9,049 nucleotides of DNA from Bradyrhizobium sp. (GCA_028290165.1 JAQGKJ010000276.1:1-9049), one strand, 5' to 3'; positions 1 to 7,291 are shown, numbered from the stretch's first letter. Notes: generated by a model from the letters alone, not told the origin. Translations and numbers: made by a program.

Positions 1-77
1 CCAAGAGCGTCGACTGGGGTCAGATGGAAAGCATGCACAAAGGCTTCGTCGACCGCTATCTCGCCGAGGTCCGCTGA
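1..77 (+). CDS. C-terminal end of probable ABC transporter substrate-binding protein (partial)
   Basis: Only the last 24 codons are in the window. The frame begins at base 3 and ends with TGA at 75-77; the visible residues start KSVDWGQME and end FVDRYLAEVR. The identity is mostly inferred from position. In importers of the iron/polyamine/phosphonate class the periplasmic binding protein usually precedes two permeases and an ATPase, exactly the order that follows here, and such proteins often end in an aromatic and charged helix of this kind. The gap to the first permease is 141 bases and is largely filled by an inverted-repeat element, which could set the binding protein at a higher mRNA level than the membrane parts. 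With so few residues the family cannot be confirmed, and the substrate is unknown. Confidence 0.6.
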   Translation, partial: KSVDWGQMESMHKGFVDRYLAEVR

Positions 78-90
78 TGCAGAATGGTGT

Positions 91-192
91 CTAGAGCCTT
101 TTTCGGTTCTGATGGGATCAGAACCGAGGCTCTATCTCTTTGTTTGACGCGTTTTCTTCACGCGAACCGGCTTCCACTTCGCTTGAAAACGC
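91..192. repeat. Double-hairpin palindromic intergenic repeat
   Basis: Two adjacent inverted repeats are visible. The first is an 11-bp perfect stem (103-113 TCGGTTCTGAT with 117-127 ATCAGAACCGA, loop GGG), extended below a four-T bulge (99-102) by a 6-bp stem (93-98 AGAGCC with 128-133 GGCTCT). The second pairs 149-156 GCGTTTTC with 185-192 GAAAACGC, with an inner stem of 162-166 GCGAA with 178-182 TTCGC. The sequence resembles, from memory, palindromic repeats scattered between genes in Bradyrhizobium and relatives; no copy number could be checked and no second copy is in this window. No T-run follows either hairpin, so it is not a classic intrinsic terminator. Its place inside an operon suggests mRNA stabilisation or attenuation, as REP elements do elsewhere. 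Confidence 0.75.
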
Positions 193-218
193 TCTGCGAT
201 TAGAGGCATCATTCTTTC

Positions 219-1034
219 ATGCCGCACAAAACTTTCGTCTGGCTGTGCCTGCTGCCGCTCGCCGTAGTGACGACGGCATTTTTCCTGCTGCCGATGGCGC
301 GGCTGGTGGTGACGGGGGCTGAGGGCCCGCAAGGGCTTGCCGGATATCTGGCGATCCTGATCGAGCCGCGCTACCGCGCGACACTGATCAACACGGTCTT
401 GCTGGCAACCGCGACCACGATCGCCACGCTCGTCATTGCAACCGTTGCGGGGATGTTCCTGCAACGCCATCGCTTTCCCGGCCGCGCCGTCTTGATTGCG
501 ATGCTGACCTTTCCGCTGGCGTTTCCCGGCGTGGTCGTCGGATTCCTGATCATCCTGCTGGCCGGCCGCCAGGGCCTGATCGGCGATCTCACCAACCGCG
601 CCTTTGGAGAAAAGCTGGTCTTTGCCTATTCGATCTACGGGCTGTTTCTGGGCTATCTCTATTTTTCGATTCCGCGCGTCATTCTCACGATCATGGCGGC
701 GGTCCAGAAGCTCGACGTCGGCCTGGAAGAGGCCGCGCGCTCGCTCGGCGCAAGTCCCTGGGCGGTGCAGCGCGATGTCGTATTGCCGGCGCTCGGGCCC
801 GCCTTCGTCGCCTCCGGCGCCATCGCTTTTGCAACCGCGATGGGCGCTTTCGGCACCGCGTTCACACTGGCGACCAACATCGATGTACTGCCGATGCTGA
901 TCTATACCGAGTTCACGCTGGCCGCGAATTTTGCGACTTCCGCAGCACTTTCGGTCGGACTTGGCATCATTGCCTGGGCCATCCTGGCGCTCGCCCGCTC
1001 GTTCAGCGGAAGCACTGTTGCTGCGGCCGGATGA
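219..1034 (+). CDS. ABC transporter inner-membrane permease (first of pair)
   Basis: This 271-residue hydrophobic protein is one of two membrane subunits of a BPD-type importer, related to the permeases of iron, polyamine and 2-aminoethylphosphonate transporters. Membrane segments are seen at about residues 8-32, 59-81, 88-115, 133-155, 197-217 and 243-260, six in all as expected for the family. The cytoplasmic EAA loop, which docks on the ATPase, is at 171-181 (EAARSLGASPW) and continues as QRDVVLPALGP. ATG at 219 is chosen because the first hydrophobic segment begins directly after it and an AGAGG (202-206) lies 12 bases upstream, a somewhat long spacing. The stop (1032-1034) lies 4 bases before the next gene's start, so translational coupling is likely. 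The fold and role are secure, the substrate is not. Confidence 0.93.
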   Translation: MPHKTFVWLCLLPLAVVTTAFFLLPMARLVVTGAEGPQGLAGYLAILIEPRYRATLINTVLLATATTIATLVIATVAGMFLQRHRFPGRAVLIAMLTFPLAFPGVVVGFLIILLAGRQGLIGDLTNRAFGEKLVFAYSIYGLFLGYLYFSIPRVILTIMAAVQKLDVGLEEAARSLGASPWAVQRDVVLPALGPAFVASGAIAFATAMGAFGTAFTLATNIDVLPMLIYTEFTLAANFATSAALSVGLGIIAWAILALARSFSGSTVAAAG

Positions 1035-1038
1035 GACC

Positions 1039-1824
1039 ATGCGCGACCGCCTGATTTTCACCGGCCAACTCCTGTTTACGCTGCTCGTCGCCGCGTTCCT
1101 GGTCGTGCCCGCGATCCTGTCGATTTCGGCCGGCGTCACCGTGAATTACTTTCGCGGGATATCCTCGGGCGTGACGCTGCAATGGGTGTTTCAGGTCTGG
1201 GATCTCTATGCCGGCACCATCCTGCTGTCATTCGTGATCGCCTTTGCGACACTCGCCGTCACGCTGGTAGCCGGCGTTCCCGCGGCCTACGCCTTGCACG
1301 TGCGGGGAGGGCGGCTGTCGCGGGTGGTCGAGGAAATCATCACCCTGCCATTGGCAATTCCCGGACTTGCGATCGCGCTGGCGCTGTTACTTACCTATCA
1401 AGGTTTTAGCGATTTTCGCCGCTCCTGGCTGTTCATCCTGACCGGCCATGTGATCTTCACCATGCCGTTTATGGTGCGATCGGTGATGGCGGTGTTTTCG
1501 ACCGTCGACATCAGGACACTCGACGAAGGCGCGGCATCGCTCGGCGCCTCGCCCTGGCGGCGCTTTCGCGATGTGATCGTTCCCAACGCGGTACCGGGGA
1601 TACTGGCCGGCAGCCTGATGGTGGTCACGCTCTCGCTCGGCGAGTTCAACCTGACCTGGATGCTGCACACGCCGCTGACCAAGACGCTGCCTATCGGTCT
1701 TGCCGACAGCTATGCGTCGATGCGGCTTGAAGTGGCCTCGGCCTACACGCTGATTTTCTTTGTCATGATCATTCCGCTGCTGGTGGCGATGCAGCTGTTT
1801 GCCGACAAGGAGCAGGCAAGATGA
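1039..1824 (+). CDS. ABC transporter inner-membrane permease (second of pair)
   Basis: This is the second membrane subunit, 261 residues from ATG 1039, and forms a heterodimeric channel with the first permease. Hydrophobic segments lie at about residues 8-31, 60-84, 99-120, 130-152, 186-205 and 233-254. The EAA-type ATPase docking loop is at 162-173 (DEGAASLGASPW), followed by RDVIVPNAVPG. ATG 1039 lies 4 bases after the previous stop; the open frame reaches back to 931, but an upstream start would overlap the first permease by about 100 bases and add a non-hydrophobic, arginine-rich leader. The conserved segment FNLTWMLHTPLTKTLPIG (203-220) resembles the PotC/PhnV branch of permeases. Its stop overlaps the ATPase start by 4 bases. 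Confidence 0.93.
   Translation: MRDRLIFTGQLLFTLLVAAFLVVPAILSISAGVTVNYFRGISSGVTLQWVFQVWDLYAGTILLSFVIAFATLAVTLVAGVPAAYALHVRGGRLSRVVEEIITLPLAIPGLAIALALLLTYQGFSDFRRSWLFILTGHVIFTMPFMVRSVMAVFSTVDIRTLDEGAASLGASPWRRFRDVIVPNAVPGILAGSLMVVTLSLGEFNLTWMLHTPLTKTLPIGLADSYASMRLEVASAYTLIFFVMIIPLLVAMQLFADKEQAR
1807..1812 (+). promoter_or_regulatory. Strong ribosome binding site for the ABC ATPase gene
   Basis: AAGGAG lies 8 bases upstream of ATG 1821, inside the end of the second permease gene. It fixes the ATPase start and suggests efficient re-initiation at the 4-base ATGA overlap. Confidence 0.75.
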
Positions 1825-2882
1825 GCGCAGCCGCAGGACACGGCGCGTCGGTGCGCATCGAGAGCTGCGGCAAGACGTTTGCCGATGGGACGCGCGCGCT
1901 GGAGCCTGCAACGCTCGACATTGCCCGCGGCGAGACGCTGGTGCTGCTGGGTCCCTCCGGCTGCGGCAAGACCACGATGCTGCGCATCATCGCAGGCCTG
2001 GAATTGCCGGATGAAGGCGGCCGGGTACTGTTTGACGACAAGGACATGACCTCGGTGCCGATCGAGAAGCGCAACGTCGGCATGGTGTTCCAGTCCTACG
2101 CGCTCTTCCCCAACATGAGCGTTGCGGACAATATCGGCTATGGCCTGAAGATCCGCGGCATGGCGAGACATCAGCGGGCCGCGCGCGTCGCCGAGTTGGT
2201 GGCGCTGACCAATATCACGGGTTTGGAGAATCGCCGCATCGACCAGCTGTCCGGCGGCCAGCGCCAGCGCGTGGCATTGGCGCGCGCGGTTGCGATCCGG
2301 CCGGGCATCCTGCTGCTCGACGAGCCCTTGACCGCGCTCGATGCCGCGTTGCGTGATCGCCTGCGCGGCGAACTCAATCGTTTGCTGCGCGCGCTCGGCA
2401 TCACCACGATCTATGTGACGCACGATCAATCCGAGGCGATGGAGCTCGGCGACCGCATCGTCGTGATGCAAAAGGGCGCCATTGCCCAGATCGGCACGCC
2501 GCGCGAGATCTATTTCAAGCCCAAAAATCGCTTCGTCGCCGAATTCATCGGTGCTGCGAACATCATCGAGGGCGCGATAGAGAACGGCTATCTCATGTTG
2601 CCGGGCGGGCGGCAGCCGATCGGCGGCGATGCAAATCTCAAGGCCGCGGTTGCCATGATCCGCCCCGAAACCATCGCCGTGGTCGAGGCCGGAAGCGCTC
2701 AGCTTTCGGGGACCATCGACAGCGTCAGTTTTATCGGCGACCGGCAACGGCTGGTCGTCAGCGGCGCGTCCGACAAATTGCTCACTATCGACGCGCCGAA
2801 CACGGTTCGGGCCCGGGCCGGCGAACGGATCGGACTCCTGATCGCGCCGGATGCCGTCCGGCTGTTGCCACCGGAAGATTGA
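1821..2882 (+). CDS. ABC transporter ATP-binding protein (PotA/FbpC class)
   Basis: This 353-residue cytoplasmic ATPase powers the importer encoded by the preceding genes. The nucleotide-binding domain fills residues 10-245: Walker A GPSGCGKT (44-51), Q-loop Gln91 in VFQSYALFPNMSV, signature LSGGQ (143-147), Walker B ILLLDE (163-168), D-loop near Ala-Leu-Asp 172-174 and switch His201 (THDQSEAMELGD). All catalytic positions are intact. Residues 250-353 form a TOBE-like beta-rich regulatory domain, typical of the polyamine, iron and 2-aminoethylphosphonate ATPases; the length is normal for that group. ATG 1821 overlaps the previous stop and has a strong AAGGAG. The closest named families (PotA, FbpC, PhnT) cannot be separated by eye, so no gene symbol is given. 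The phosphodiesterase gene begins 9 bases downstream. Confidence 0.96.
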   Translation: MSAAAGHGASVRIESCGKTFADGTRALEPATLDIARGETLVLLGPSGCGKTTMLRIIAGLELPDEGGRVLFDDKDMTSVPIEKRNVGMVFQSYALFPNMSVADNIGYGLKIRGMARHQRAARVAELVALTNITGLENRRIDQLSGGQRQRVALARAVAIRPGILLLDEPLTALDAALRDRLRGELNRLLRALGITTIYVTHDQSEAMELGDRIVVMQKGAIAQIGTPREIYFKPKNRFVAEFIGAANIIEGAIENGYLMLPGGRQPIGGDANLKAAVAMIRPETIAVVEAGSAQLSGTIDSVSFIGDRQRLVVSGASDKLLTIDAPNTVRARAGERIGLLIAPDAVRLLPPED

Positions 2883-2891
2883 ACAACCCCG

Positions 2892-3731
2892 ATGCCGCCA
2901 AAACCGGTTCTCATTGCACAGATTTCCGACCTGCATATCAAGCCGCCGGATAGCCTGGCTTACGGTCGGGTCGATACCGCAAAAGCGCTGCAACGCTGCG
3001 TGGCCGCCTTGAACGAATTCGCGCCAAAGCCCGACCTCGTGGTGATATCGGGCGATCTGGCGGATACGCCGACGGCCGAGGAGTACGAACATCTCAAGCG
3101 TCTGCTGGCGCCGCTAGAACTGCCGTTTGTCGGCATTCCCGGCAATCACGATTCGCGCGAATTGATGCGCGCCGCATTCCCGCTGGCCCCGTACGCGTCT
3201 TCATCGGGGCCGCTCTATCAATGCGTCGAAACTGGCGGCCTCGATCTCGTGCTCTTGGATTCGAGCGTGCCCGGCCAACCGCATGGCGAACTCGATGCGC
3301 CAACCCTGCAATGGCTTGACGCGACGCTTGCGGCTTCGCCCGACCGACCAGCCCTGATGTTCCTGCACCATCCGCCGTTCAGGACCGGCATCTGGCACAT
3401 GGACCGCCAGAATCTCCGCAACGCCGACGAGCTTGCACCGATCGTCAGACGCCATCGGCGCGTCCAGCTCATTGCCACCGGTCACGTGCACCGCGCGACG
3501 CTCGCGATGTTCGCAGGCGTCCCCACCACGATTTGCCCGGCGCCTAATCACGCGGTCGATCTGGATTTAGCGCAATTGCGCGAACCCTCGTTCAAGGTGG
3601 AGCCGCCGGCCTTTCATCTCCACAGCTGGTTTCCCGGCGAGCGATTTGGCCGCATCGTCACCCATCATGTCCCGATCGGAAGTTTCGATGGGCCGCACCC
3701 GTTTTTTGGGCCGGATGGGAAGTTGCTTTGA
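2892..3731 (+). CDS. Calcineurin-like metallophosphodiesterase (CpdA/GpdQ class)
   Basis: This 279-residue protein has the full dinuclear-metal signature: Asp13 and His15 in ISDLH, Asp55 in SGDL, Asn85 and His86 in GNHD (84-87), His159/His160 in LHHPP, and His198 and His200 in GHVH (197-200). The family contains cAMP phosphodiesterase CpdA and the glycerophosphodiesterase GpdQ. The length and the segments around FVGIPGNHD and MFLHHPPF resemble GpdQ (about 274 residues), and there is no signal peptide, so it should act in the cytoplasm. It starts 9 bases after the ABC ATPase stop, with a weak GGAAG 14 bases ahead, and is therefore probably the last gene of the operon. Inference: it cleaves a phosphodiester brought in by the importer. 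A role in cAMP breakdown remains possible. Its stop is 29 bases from the convergent CHAD gene's stop. Confidence 0.92.
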   Translation: MPPKPVLIAQISDLHIKPPDSLAYGRVDTAKALQRCVAALNEFAPKPDLVVISGDLADTPTAEEYEHLKRLLAPLELPFVGIPGNHDSRELMRAAFPLAPYASSSGPLYQCVETGGLDLVLLDSSVPGQPHGELDAPTLQWLDATLAASPDRPALMFLHHPPFRTGIWHMDRQNLRNADELAPIVRRHRRVQLIATGHVHRATLAMFAGVPTTICPAPNHAVDLDLAQLREPSFKVEPPAFHLHSWFPGERFGRIVTHHVPIGSFDGPHPFFGPDGKLL

Positions 3732-3760
3732 GCGTGACTTCGGTCGCTATTGGACCTGCC

Positions 3761-4690
3761 TCACCGTTTCAGCGCGGCCAACTTCCGGTAGGCCGCGCTC
3801 GCGGTCTTCAGCAGACGCTTCTCACGCTTCGAGCTGAGGAATTGCAAGGCGCCGTCTTGCTCCAGTGCGGCCGCGAGCGATTGGCCGTTGGCATCGTCGT
3901 TCAATTGCCCGAGCGACCTTTGCGCCTTGCGCAGATATTTCAATGCAGTCCGTTGCCTCGAAAATCTTTTGTCCGGAAACAGGTCTTCGAGGAATTCGAT
4001 TGAATAGGTCAGTCTCTTGTTCATCAGACGCAGCCGATGCCGCTTCTCGGTGCCCATATCCAGCAGTCTGCGGCGCTTCCTCAGAAGTTTTTCCCGCCAC
4101 CTCGCCAGCTTGCCCGCGCCATACGCGCCGATTGGGCAGGCGCGCGCCTTCGCTGCCTGCTTTCCCTTGGCTGTGGACCAGGGTCCATTCTCGACCCAGC
4201 CGGATGTGCTCTCGATCAGGCGCCGGTACCGGGCCGACCCGAGCGTCCGCGCCAGAAAGCGATGGCTTTCCGCGCGCTTCATCTCCCAGGATCGAAGATC
4301 GGATATGGCGCGCGGTCGCAGCTTGTTACTTGCCTTTATCCGCTCGATCGCGACGTCGAGATCCCGCACGGCGCCGAGATGGGCGTTCAGCCATTTCAAC
4401 TCATCCCTTATTCGCGTCCGTTCGGAGTCGTCCACCATCGGCGAGAAGAACAATATCGCGGTGCGCAATCCCGTGAGCGCAATGCGCATCTGATGCAAGG
4501 CGCCGGGGTCACCCGTGCATGTCGCCTCATGGTTTGCAGTCAAATTCCCAAGGCAGCGGCGCGCGACGAGCCGAAACGCCGTGTCGCACGCCATCTCCGG
4601 GTTCAGCCGCGGAATGCCATGGCGGTGCTGCGGCTGCGCCCGCTTGGCACGCGCGGTGGCTTTGTGGTCTGGTTTGGGGGATGGCGACAT
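3761..4690 (-). CDS. CHAD domain-containing protein
   Basis: This 309-residue, strongly basic, helix-rich protein shows the two-fold repeat of CHAD domains, which bind inorganic polyphosphate through conserved histidines and basic residues. The first repeat has LHQMRIALTGLRTAILFF (65-82, His66 and Arg69), followed by LGAVRDLDV (105-113). The second has HRLRLMNKRLTYSIEFLEDLF (from His218) and SLGQLNDDAN (259-268). About 30 basic, probably disordered residues precede the domain. In the first motif the usual Arg-Arg before Leu-Arg is Thr73-Gly74. ATG 4690 is chosen because it lies 22 bases after the upstream stop; a GTG at 4726 in the same frame would give 321 residues overlapping that gene by 14 bases, and neither start has a clear Shine-Dalgarno. 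It is the distal gene of the alcohol dehydrogenase operon. Polyphosphate binding is family knowledge; the cellular role is unknown. Confidence 0.9.
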   Translation of the reverse strand: MSPSPKPDHKATARAKRAQPQHRHGIPRLNPEMACDTAFRLVARRCLGNLTANHEATCTGDPGALHQMRIALTGLRTAILFFSPMVDDSERTRIRDELKWLNAHLGAVRDLDVAIERIKASNKLRPRAISDLRSWEMKRAESHRFLARTLGSARYRRLIESTSGWVENGPWSTAKGKQAAKARACPIGAYGAGKLARWREKLLRKRRRLLDMGTEKRHRLRLMNKRLTYSIEFLEDLFPDKRFSRQRTALKYLRKAQRSLGQLNDDANGQSLAAALEQDGALQFLSSKREKRLLKTASAAYRKLAALKR

Positions 4691-4712
4691 TGTTGTTTGT
4701 GCCGTCGGGCCG

Positions 4713-6251
4713 TCAGGCCGCCTCACAACGAGCGATCCGGGTTTGGCATTGTTTCACAGTCTGCTCTAACGTTCCGGAGGCATCAATGACCGCCCAATCG
4801 ACCTCGCCGATATTATAGGTCTCCTGAAGCCGGGCAATCTCCGGCGTAGCGTCGGAGGCATCGCGGGTGCGGTGACCGACGCGGCTCAATCTGGCCGCAA
4901 GGTCGGCGACCAGAAACAGGCCGGTAAACCGGACATTCAGCCCGCGCGCGGCATCGCGGATGGCATTGCGCTCCGATTCACGGGCAAACACCGCATCGAC
5001 CACGACGGAATGGCCCTGGGAAAGAACCCGAATGGCGCGCTGCACAAGGATTTCGTAAATTTGCCCGGTTATCTCCGCCCCGTATGCGCTCTCGGGCAGC
5101 CGATCCGTCTCGCCGACCCCAAATAGCCGCTTGCGCAGGACGTCCGTGCGCAACACGATGGCCGCCGGCTGCGGCATGATACCGGGCGCGAGCGCGCGCG
5201 CCAAAACCGATTTTCCGGTCCCGGACAGCCCGCCGATCGCGATCAGCGTCGGCGCCGGGGGATGGATCGTTTGCTGCGCAAGCTCGAAATAGGCTTGTGC
5301 CGACCGCGTGACATCGGCGTTGTCGCGACCGGGCCCGTTCAGCCGGGCCAGCAGCACATTGGCACGAATGGCCGCGCGCACCGACATAAACAGCGGCAGC
5401 GCTGCGAGCGCGTCGAGGTTCTCGCTGGTCGTGCTCAGATATCTGTTGAGCAGGGCGTTCGCATTAGGCTGCCGGTCATAGCGGATAAGATCCATTGTCG
5501 GGAATGCGAGATCGTAGAGCACGTCGGTCGAGGCGATTGCCGGATCGAACTCGATCGCATCGAACAAGACGGGCTTGTGGTCGATCAGGACAATGTTCGC
5601 GAGATGCAGGTCGCCATGGCACCGCCGCACAAATCCTTCCCTGCCACGCTGCTCCAGTAGCCCGCGAATCCGGGCAAACGCGGATTGGGATGCCTCCCCG
5701 AGATCATCGATATCACGTGCGGGAAAGCAGGCGGCGGTTCGGAATGCCGTGCTATTGCCCTCGATGATTCCGGGCAGCGAGTGGATCCAGGGCCCGGCCG
5801 GCGCGGGCGGCGCGATGGCGTGCGAGGCCGCGATCGCCTCCGCAATGGCATCAACGAGATCGGGATCGAGCGGACCGGCTTTTGCCAGATGGTCGATGGT
5901 CTGGCCCTCGTCAAAGCGGGTCATTTCGACGGCAAATTCAACCGGTGTGCCATCGCCATCGATCTCAAGCGATCCATTGCTATCTTGCGTGATCGGGACC
6001 ACGCGACGGTAGATCTGCGGCGCGAATTGCCGGTTGATCCTGATCTCCTCCTCGCAGGCCTGCTTCCGCTTCTCAAGCGTCGAGTAATCGAGATAGGGAA
6101 AACGTACCGCGCGCTTGATCTTCAGCGCACGGTCGCCTTCGAGGAAAACCGATGCCGCATGGGTGTCGATCCGGCGAACATGCGGATGGGTTGCGGGGTC
6201 GGTCAGAAACGCGAACACGCTCTCCTGGTCGGCCGTCACTGAAGCTGCCAT
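4713..6251 (-). CDS. APH-like kinase fused to P-loop kinase/ATPase
   Basis: This 512-residue protein joins two phosphotransfer domains. Residues about 30-325 form an aminoglycoside-phosphotransferase/choline-kinase-like domain with the catalytic loop HGDLHLAN (212-219; Asp214 catalytic, Asn219 metal) and the metal-binding Asp231 in LFDAIEFD. Residues about 334-505 form a P-loop small-molecule-kinase-like domain with Walker A GGLSGTGKS (340-348) and a VVVDA strand (416-420) in the Walker B place. Both active sites look intact. This arrangement is a known family, usually annotated as bifunctional aminoglycoside phosphotransferase/ATP-binding protein; its substrate is not established and resistance should not be assumed. 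ATG 6251 lies 13 bases after the dehydrogenase stop, with an AAGG overlapping that stop, so co-transcription is likely. The end is close to the CHAD gene, completing a three-gene operon. Confidence 0.93.
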   Translation of the reverse strand: MAASVTADQESVFAFLTDPATHPHVRRIDTHAASVFLEGDRALKIKRAVRFPYLDYSTLEKRKQACEEEIRINRQFAPQIYRRVVPITQDSNGSLEIDGDGTPVEFAVEMTRFDEGQTIDHLAKAGPLDPDLVDAIAEAIAASHAIAPPAPAGPWIHSLPGIIEGNSTAFRTAACFPARDIDDLGEASQSAFARIRGLLEQRGREGFVRRCHGDLHLANIVLIDHKPVLFDAIEFDPAIASTDVLYDLAFPTMDLIRYDRQPNANALLNRYLSTTSENLDALAALPLFMSVRAAIRANVLLARLNGPGRDNADVTRSAQAYFELAQQTIHPPAPTLIAIGGLSGTGKSVLARALAPGIMPQPAAIVLRTDVLRKRLFGVGETDRLPESAYGAEITGQIYEILVQRAIRVLSQGHSVVVDAVFARESERNAIRDAARGLNVRFTGLFLVADLAARLSRVGHRTRDASDATPEIARLQETYNIGEVDWAVIDASGTLEQTVKQCQTRIARCEAA

Positions 6252-6264
6252 GCGGAGGCTGGCC

Positions 6265-7248
6265 TTAGGGTTTGAGGACCGCGGCGCCGAGGATTTGTCC
6301 GGTCCGCAGTTTTGTCAGGACCTCGTTGGCTTCAACAAGCGGGAACGCGGTTGTCCGGGCCCGGATCGCGGCCTGAGGAACAATTTTGAGGAAATCCACC
6401 CCATCCTGGCGTGTGAGGTTGGCAACCGACACCAGCTGTCGTTCCTGCCAAAGGATGTCGTAAGGAAAGCTTGGAATATCGCTCATATGGATTCCCGCAC
6501 ACACCACCCTGCCACCCTTGCGCACCGCACGCAGGGCCGCCGGCACCAATGCTCCGGCGGGCGCGTAGATGATGGCAGCATCGAGCCGCTCGTCCGGCCG
6601 CTGGTCCGACCCGCCGGCCCAGACTGCCCCTAATCGGCGGGCAAATTCCTGGGCCTCAGCGTCACCGGACCGCGTGAAGGCATAGACATAGCGGCCTTGC
6701 CAGCGCGCGATCTGGGCCACGATGTGCCCGGCTGCGCCGAAGCCATAGATGCCGAGCCGCTCCGCGCGGCCCGCCATCACCAGCGATCGCCAGCCGATCA
6801 GGCCGGCGCACAACAGCGGCGCAATCGAAACATCGTCGCCGTCTTCGCCGAGCTGGAAGGCATAGCGCGCGTCCGCGATGGTATGCGTGGCGTAACCGCC
6901 GTCTCGTGTGTAGCCGGTGAACAGCGGACGATCGCAGAGATTTTCCATGCCCTCTTTGCAGAACCGGCAGACGCCGCAGGTGTATCCGAGCCAGGGGATG
7001 CCGACCCGGTCGCCGATGGCGTGCGTCGTGACGTCGCGGCCGACGAGCTCGACACGGCCGACAATTTCGTGGCCGGGAACGATCGGGTATTTGATGCCGG
7101 GAAGCTCCGCATCGACCACGTGAAGGTCGGTCCGGCAAACCCCGCACGCGCTCACCTTGACGCGAATTTCTCCGTCGCAGGGGCGGGGGTCCACCCGCTC
7201 TTGCATCTGGAGAGGCGCCCCCGGGGCTGGCAGCACCATCGCACGCAT
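6265..7248 (-). CDS. Zinc-dependent alcohol dehydrogenase family protein
   Basis: This 327-residue medium-chain dehydrogenase should interconvert an alcohol and an aldehyde with NAD(P)H in the cytoplasm. The catalytic zinc ligands are Cys38 (in ACGVCRTDLH), His60-Glu61 (VPGHE) and Cys147 (LLCAGLIGW). The structural zinc ligands are Cys91, Cys94, Cys97 and Cys105. The Rossmann glycine motif is YGFGAAG (168-174). The length and the TCGVCRFCKEG motif place it in the COG1064-like branch with AdhA-type enzymes; the true substrate is unknown. ATG 7248 is supported by a GGAG 6 bases upstream (7255-7258, - strand). It is the first gene of the operon and is read from the divergent region with the FixK/FNR box, 70 bases upstream of its start. 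Inference: it disposes of reductant or aldehydes when oxygen is low. Confidence 0.95.
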   Translation of the reverse strand: MRAMVLPAPGAPLQMQERVDPRPCDGEIRVKVSACGVCRTDLHVVDAELPGIKYPIVPGHEIVGRVELVGRDVTTHAIGDRVGIPWLGYTCGVCRFCKEGMENLCDRPLFTGYTRDGGYATHTIADARYAFQLGEDGDDVSIAPLLCAGLIGWRSLVMAGRAERLGIYGFGAAGHIVAQIARWQGRYVYAFTRSGDAEAQEFARRLGAVWAGGSDQRPDERLDAAIIYAPAGALVPAALRAVRKGGRVVCAGIHMSDIPSFPYDILWQERQLVSVANLTRQDGVDFLKIVPQAAIRARTTAFPLVEANEVLTKLRTGQILGAAVLKP

Positions 7249-7254
7249 CTGTTT

Positions 7255-7258
7255 CTCC
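7255..7258 (-). promoter_or_regulatory. Ribosome binding site of the alcohol dehydrogenase gene
   Basis: On the - strand CCGGAGAAACAG directly precedes ATG 7248, placing GGAG 6 bases from the start. This supports the chosen start and efficient translation of the operon's first gene. Confidence 0.65.
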
Positions 7259-7291
7259 GGAATGAGACCGTAGCATTACCGGGCAGCATAA

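Noticed and set aside
103..137. First hairpin of the repeat as an intrinsic terminator of the binding-protein gene
   Set aside because: The stem is strong but is followed by ATCTCTTTG, not a T-run, and a second hairpin of the same repeat type follows; an intergenic repeat explains both.
931..1038. Longer form of the second permease starting in 931-1038
   Set aside because: It would overlap the first permease by about 100 bases and add an arginine- and serine-rich leader not expected in this family.
132..1139. Open frame of 335 codons on the - strand opposite the first permease
   Set aside because: Low-complexity, Arg/Gln/Asp-rich translation with no recognisable motif, and it crosses both the repeat and the permease junction.
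1743..3092. Long open frame on the - strand (449 codons) opposite the ABC ATPase
   Set aside because: It lies opposite a gene with complete ATPase motifs and its translation is rich in Arg, His, Asp and Gln without domain pattern; such antisense frames are common in GC-rich DNA.
5685..6242. + strand frames of 145-185 codons opposite the kinase gene
   Set aside because: They are shadows of the - strand gene, which carries both HGDLHLAN and Walker A motifs; no ribosome site or motif supports the + strand frames.
3761..6251. Antibiotic resistance locus, because of the aminoglycoside-phosphotransferase-like domain
   Set aside because: The domain is fused to a P-loop kinase in a known housekeeping-type family and lies in a stress or metabolic operon with no mobile element signs.
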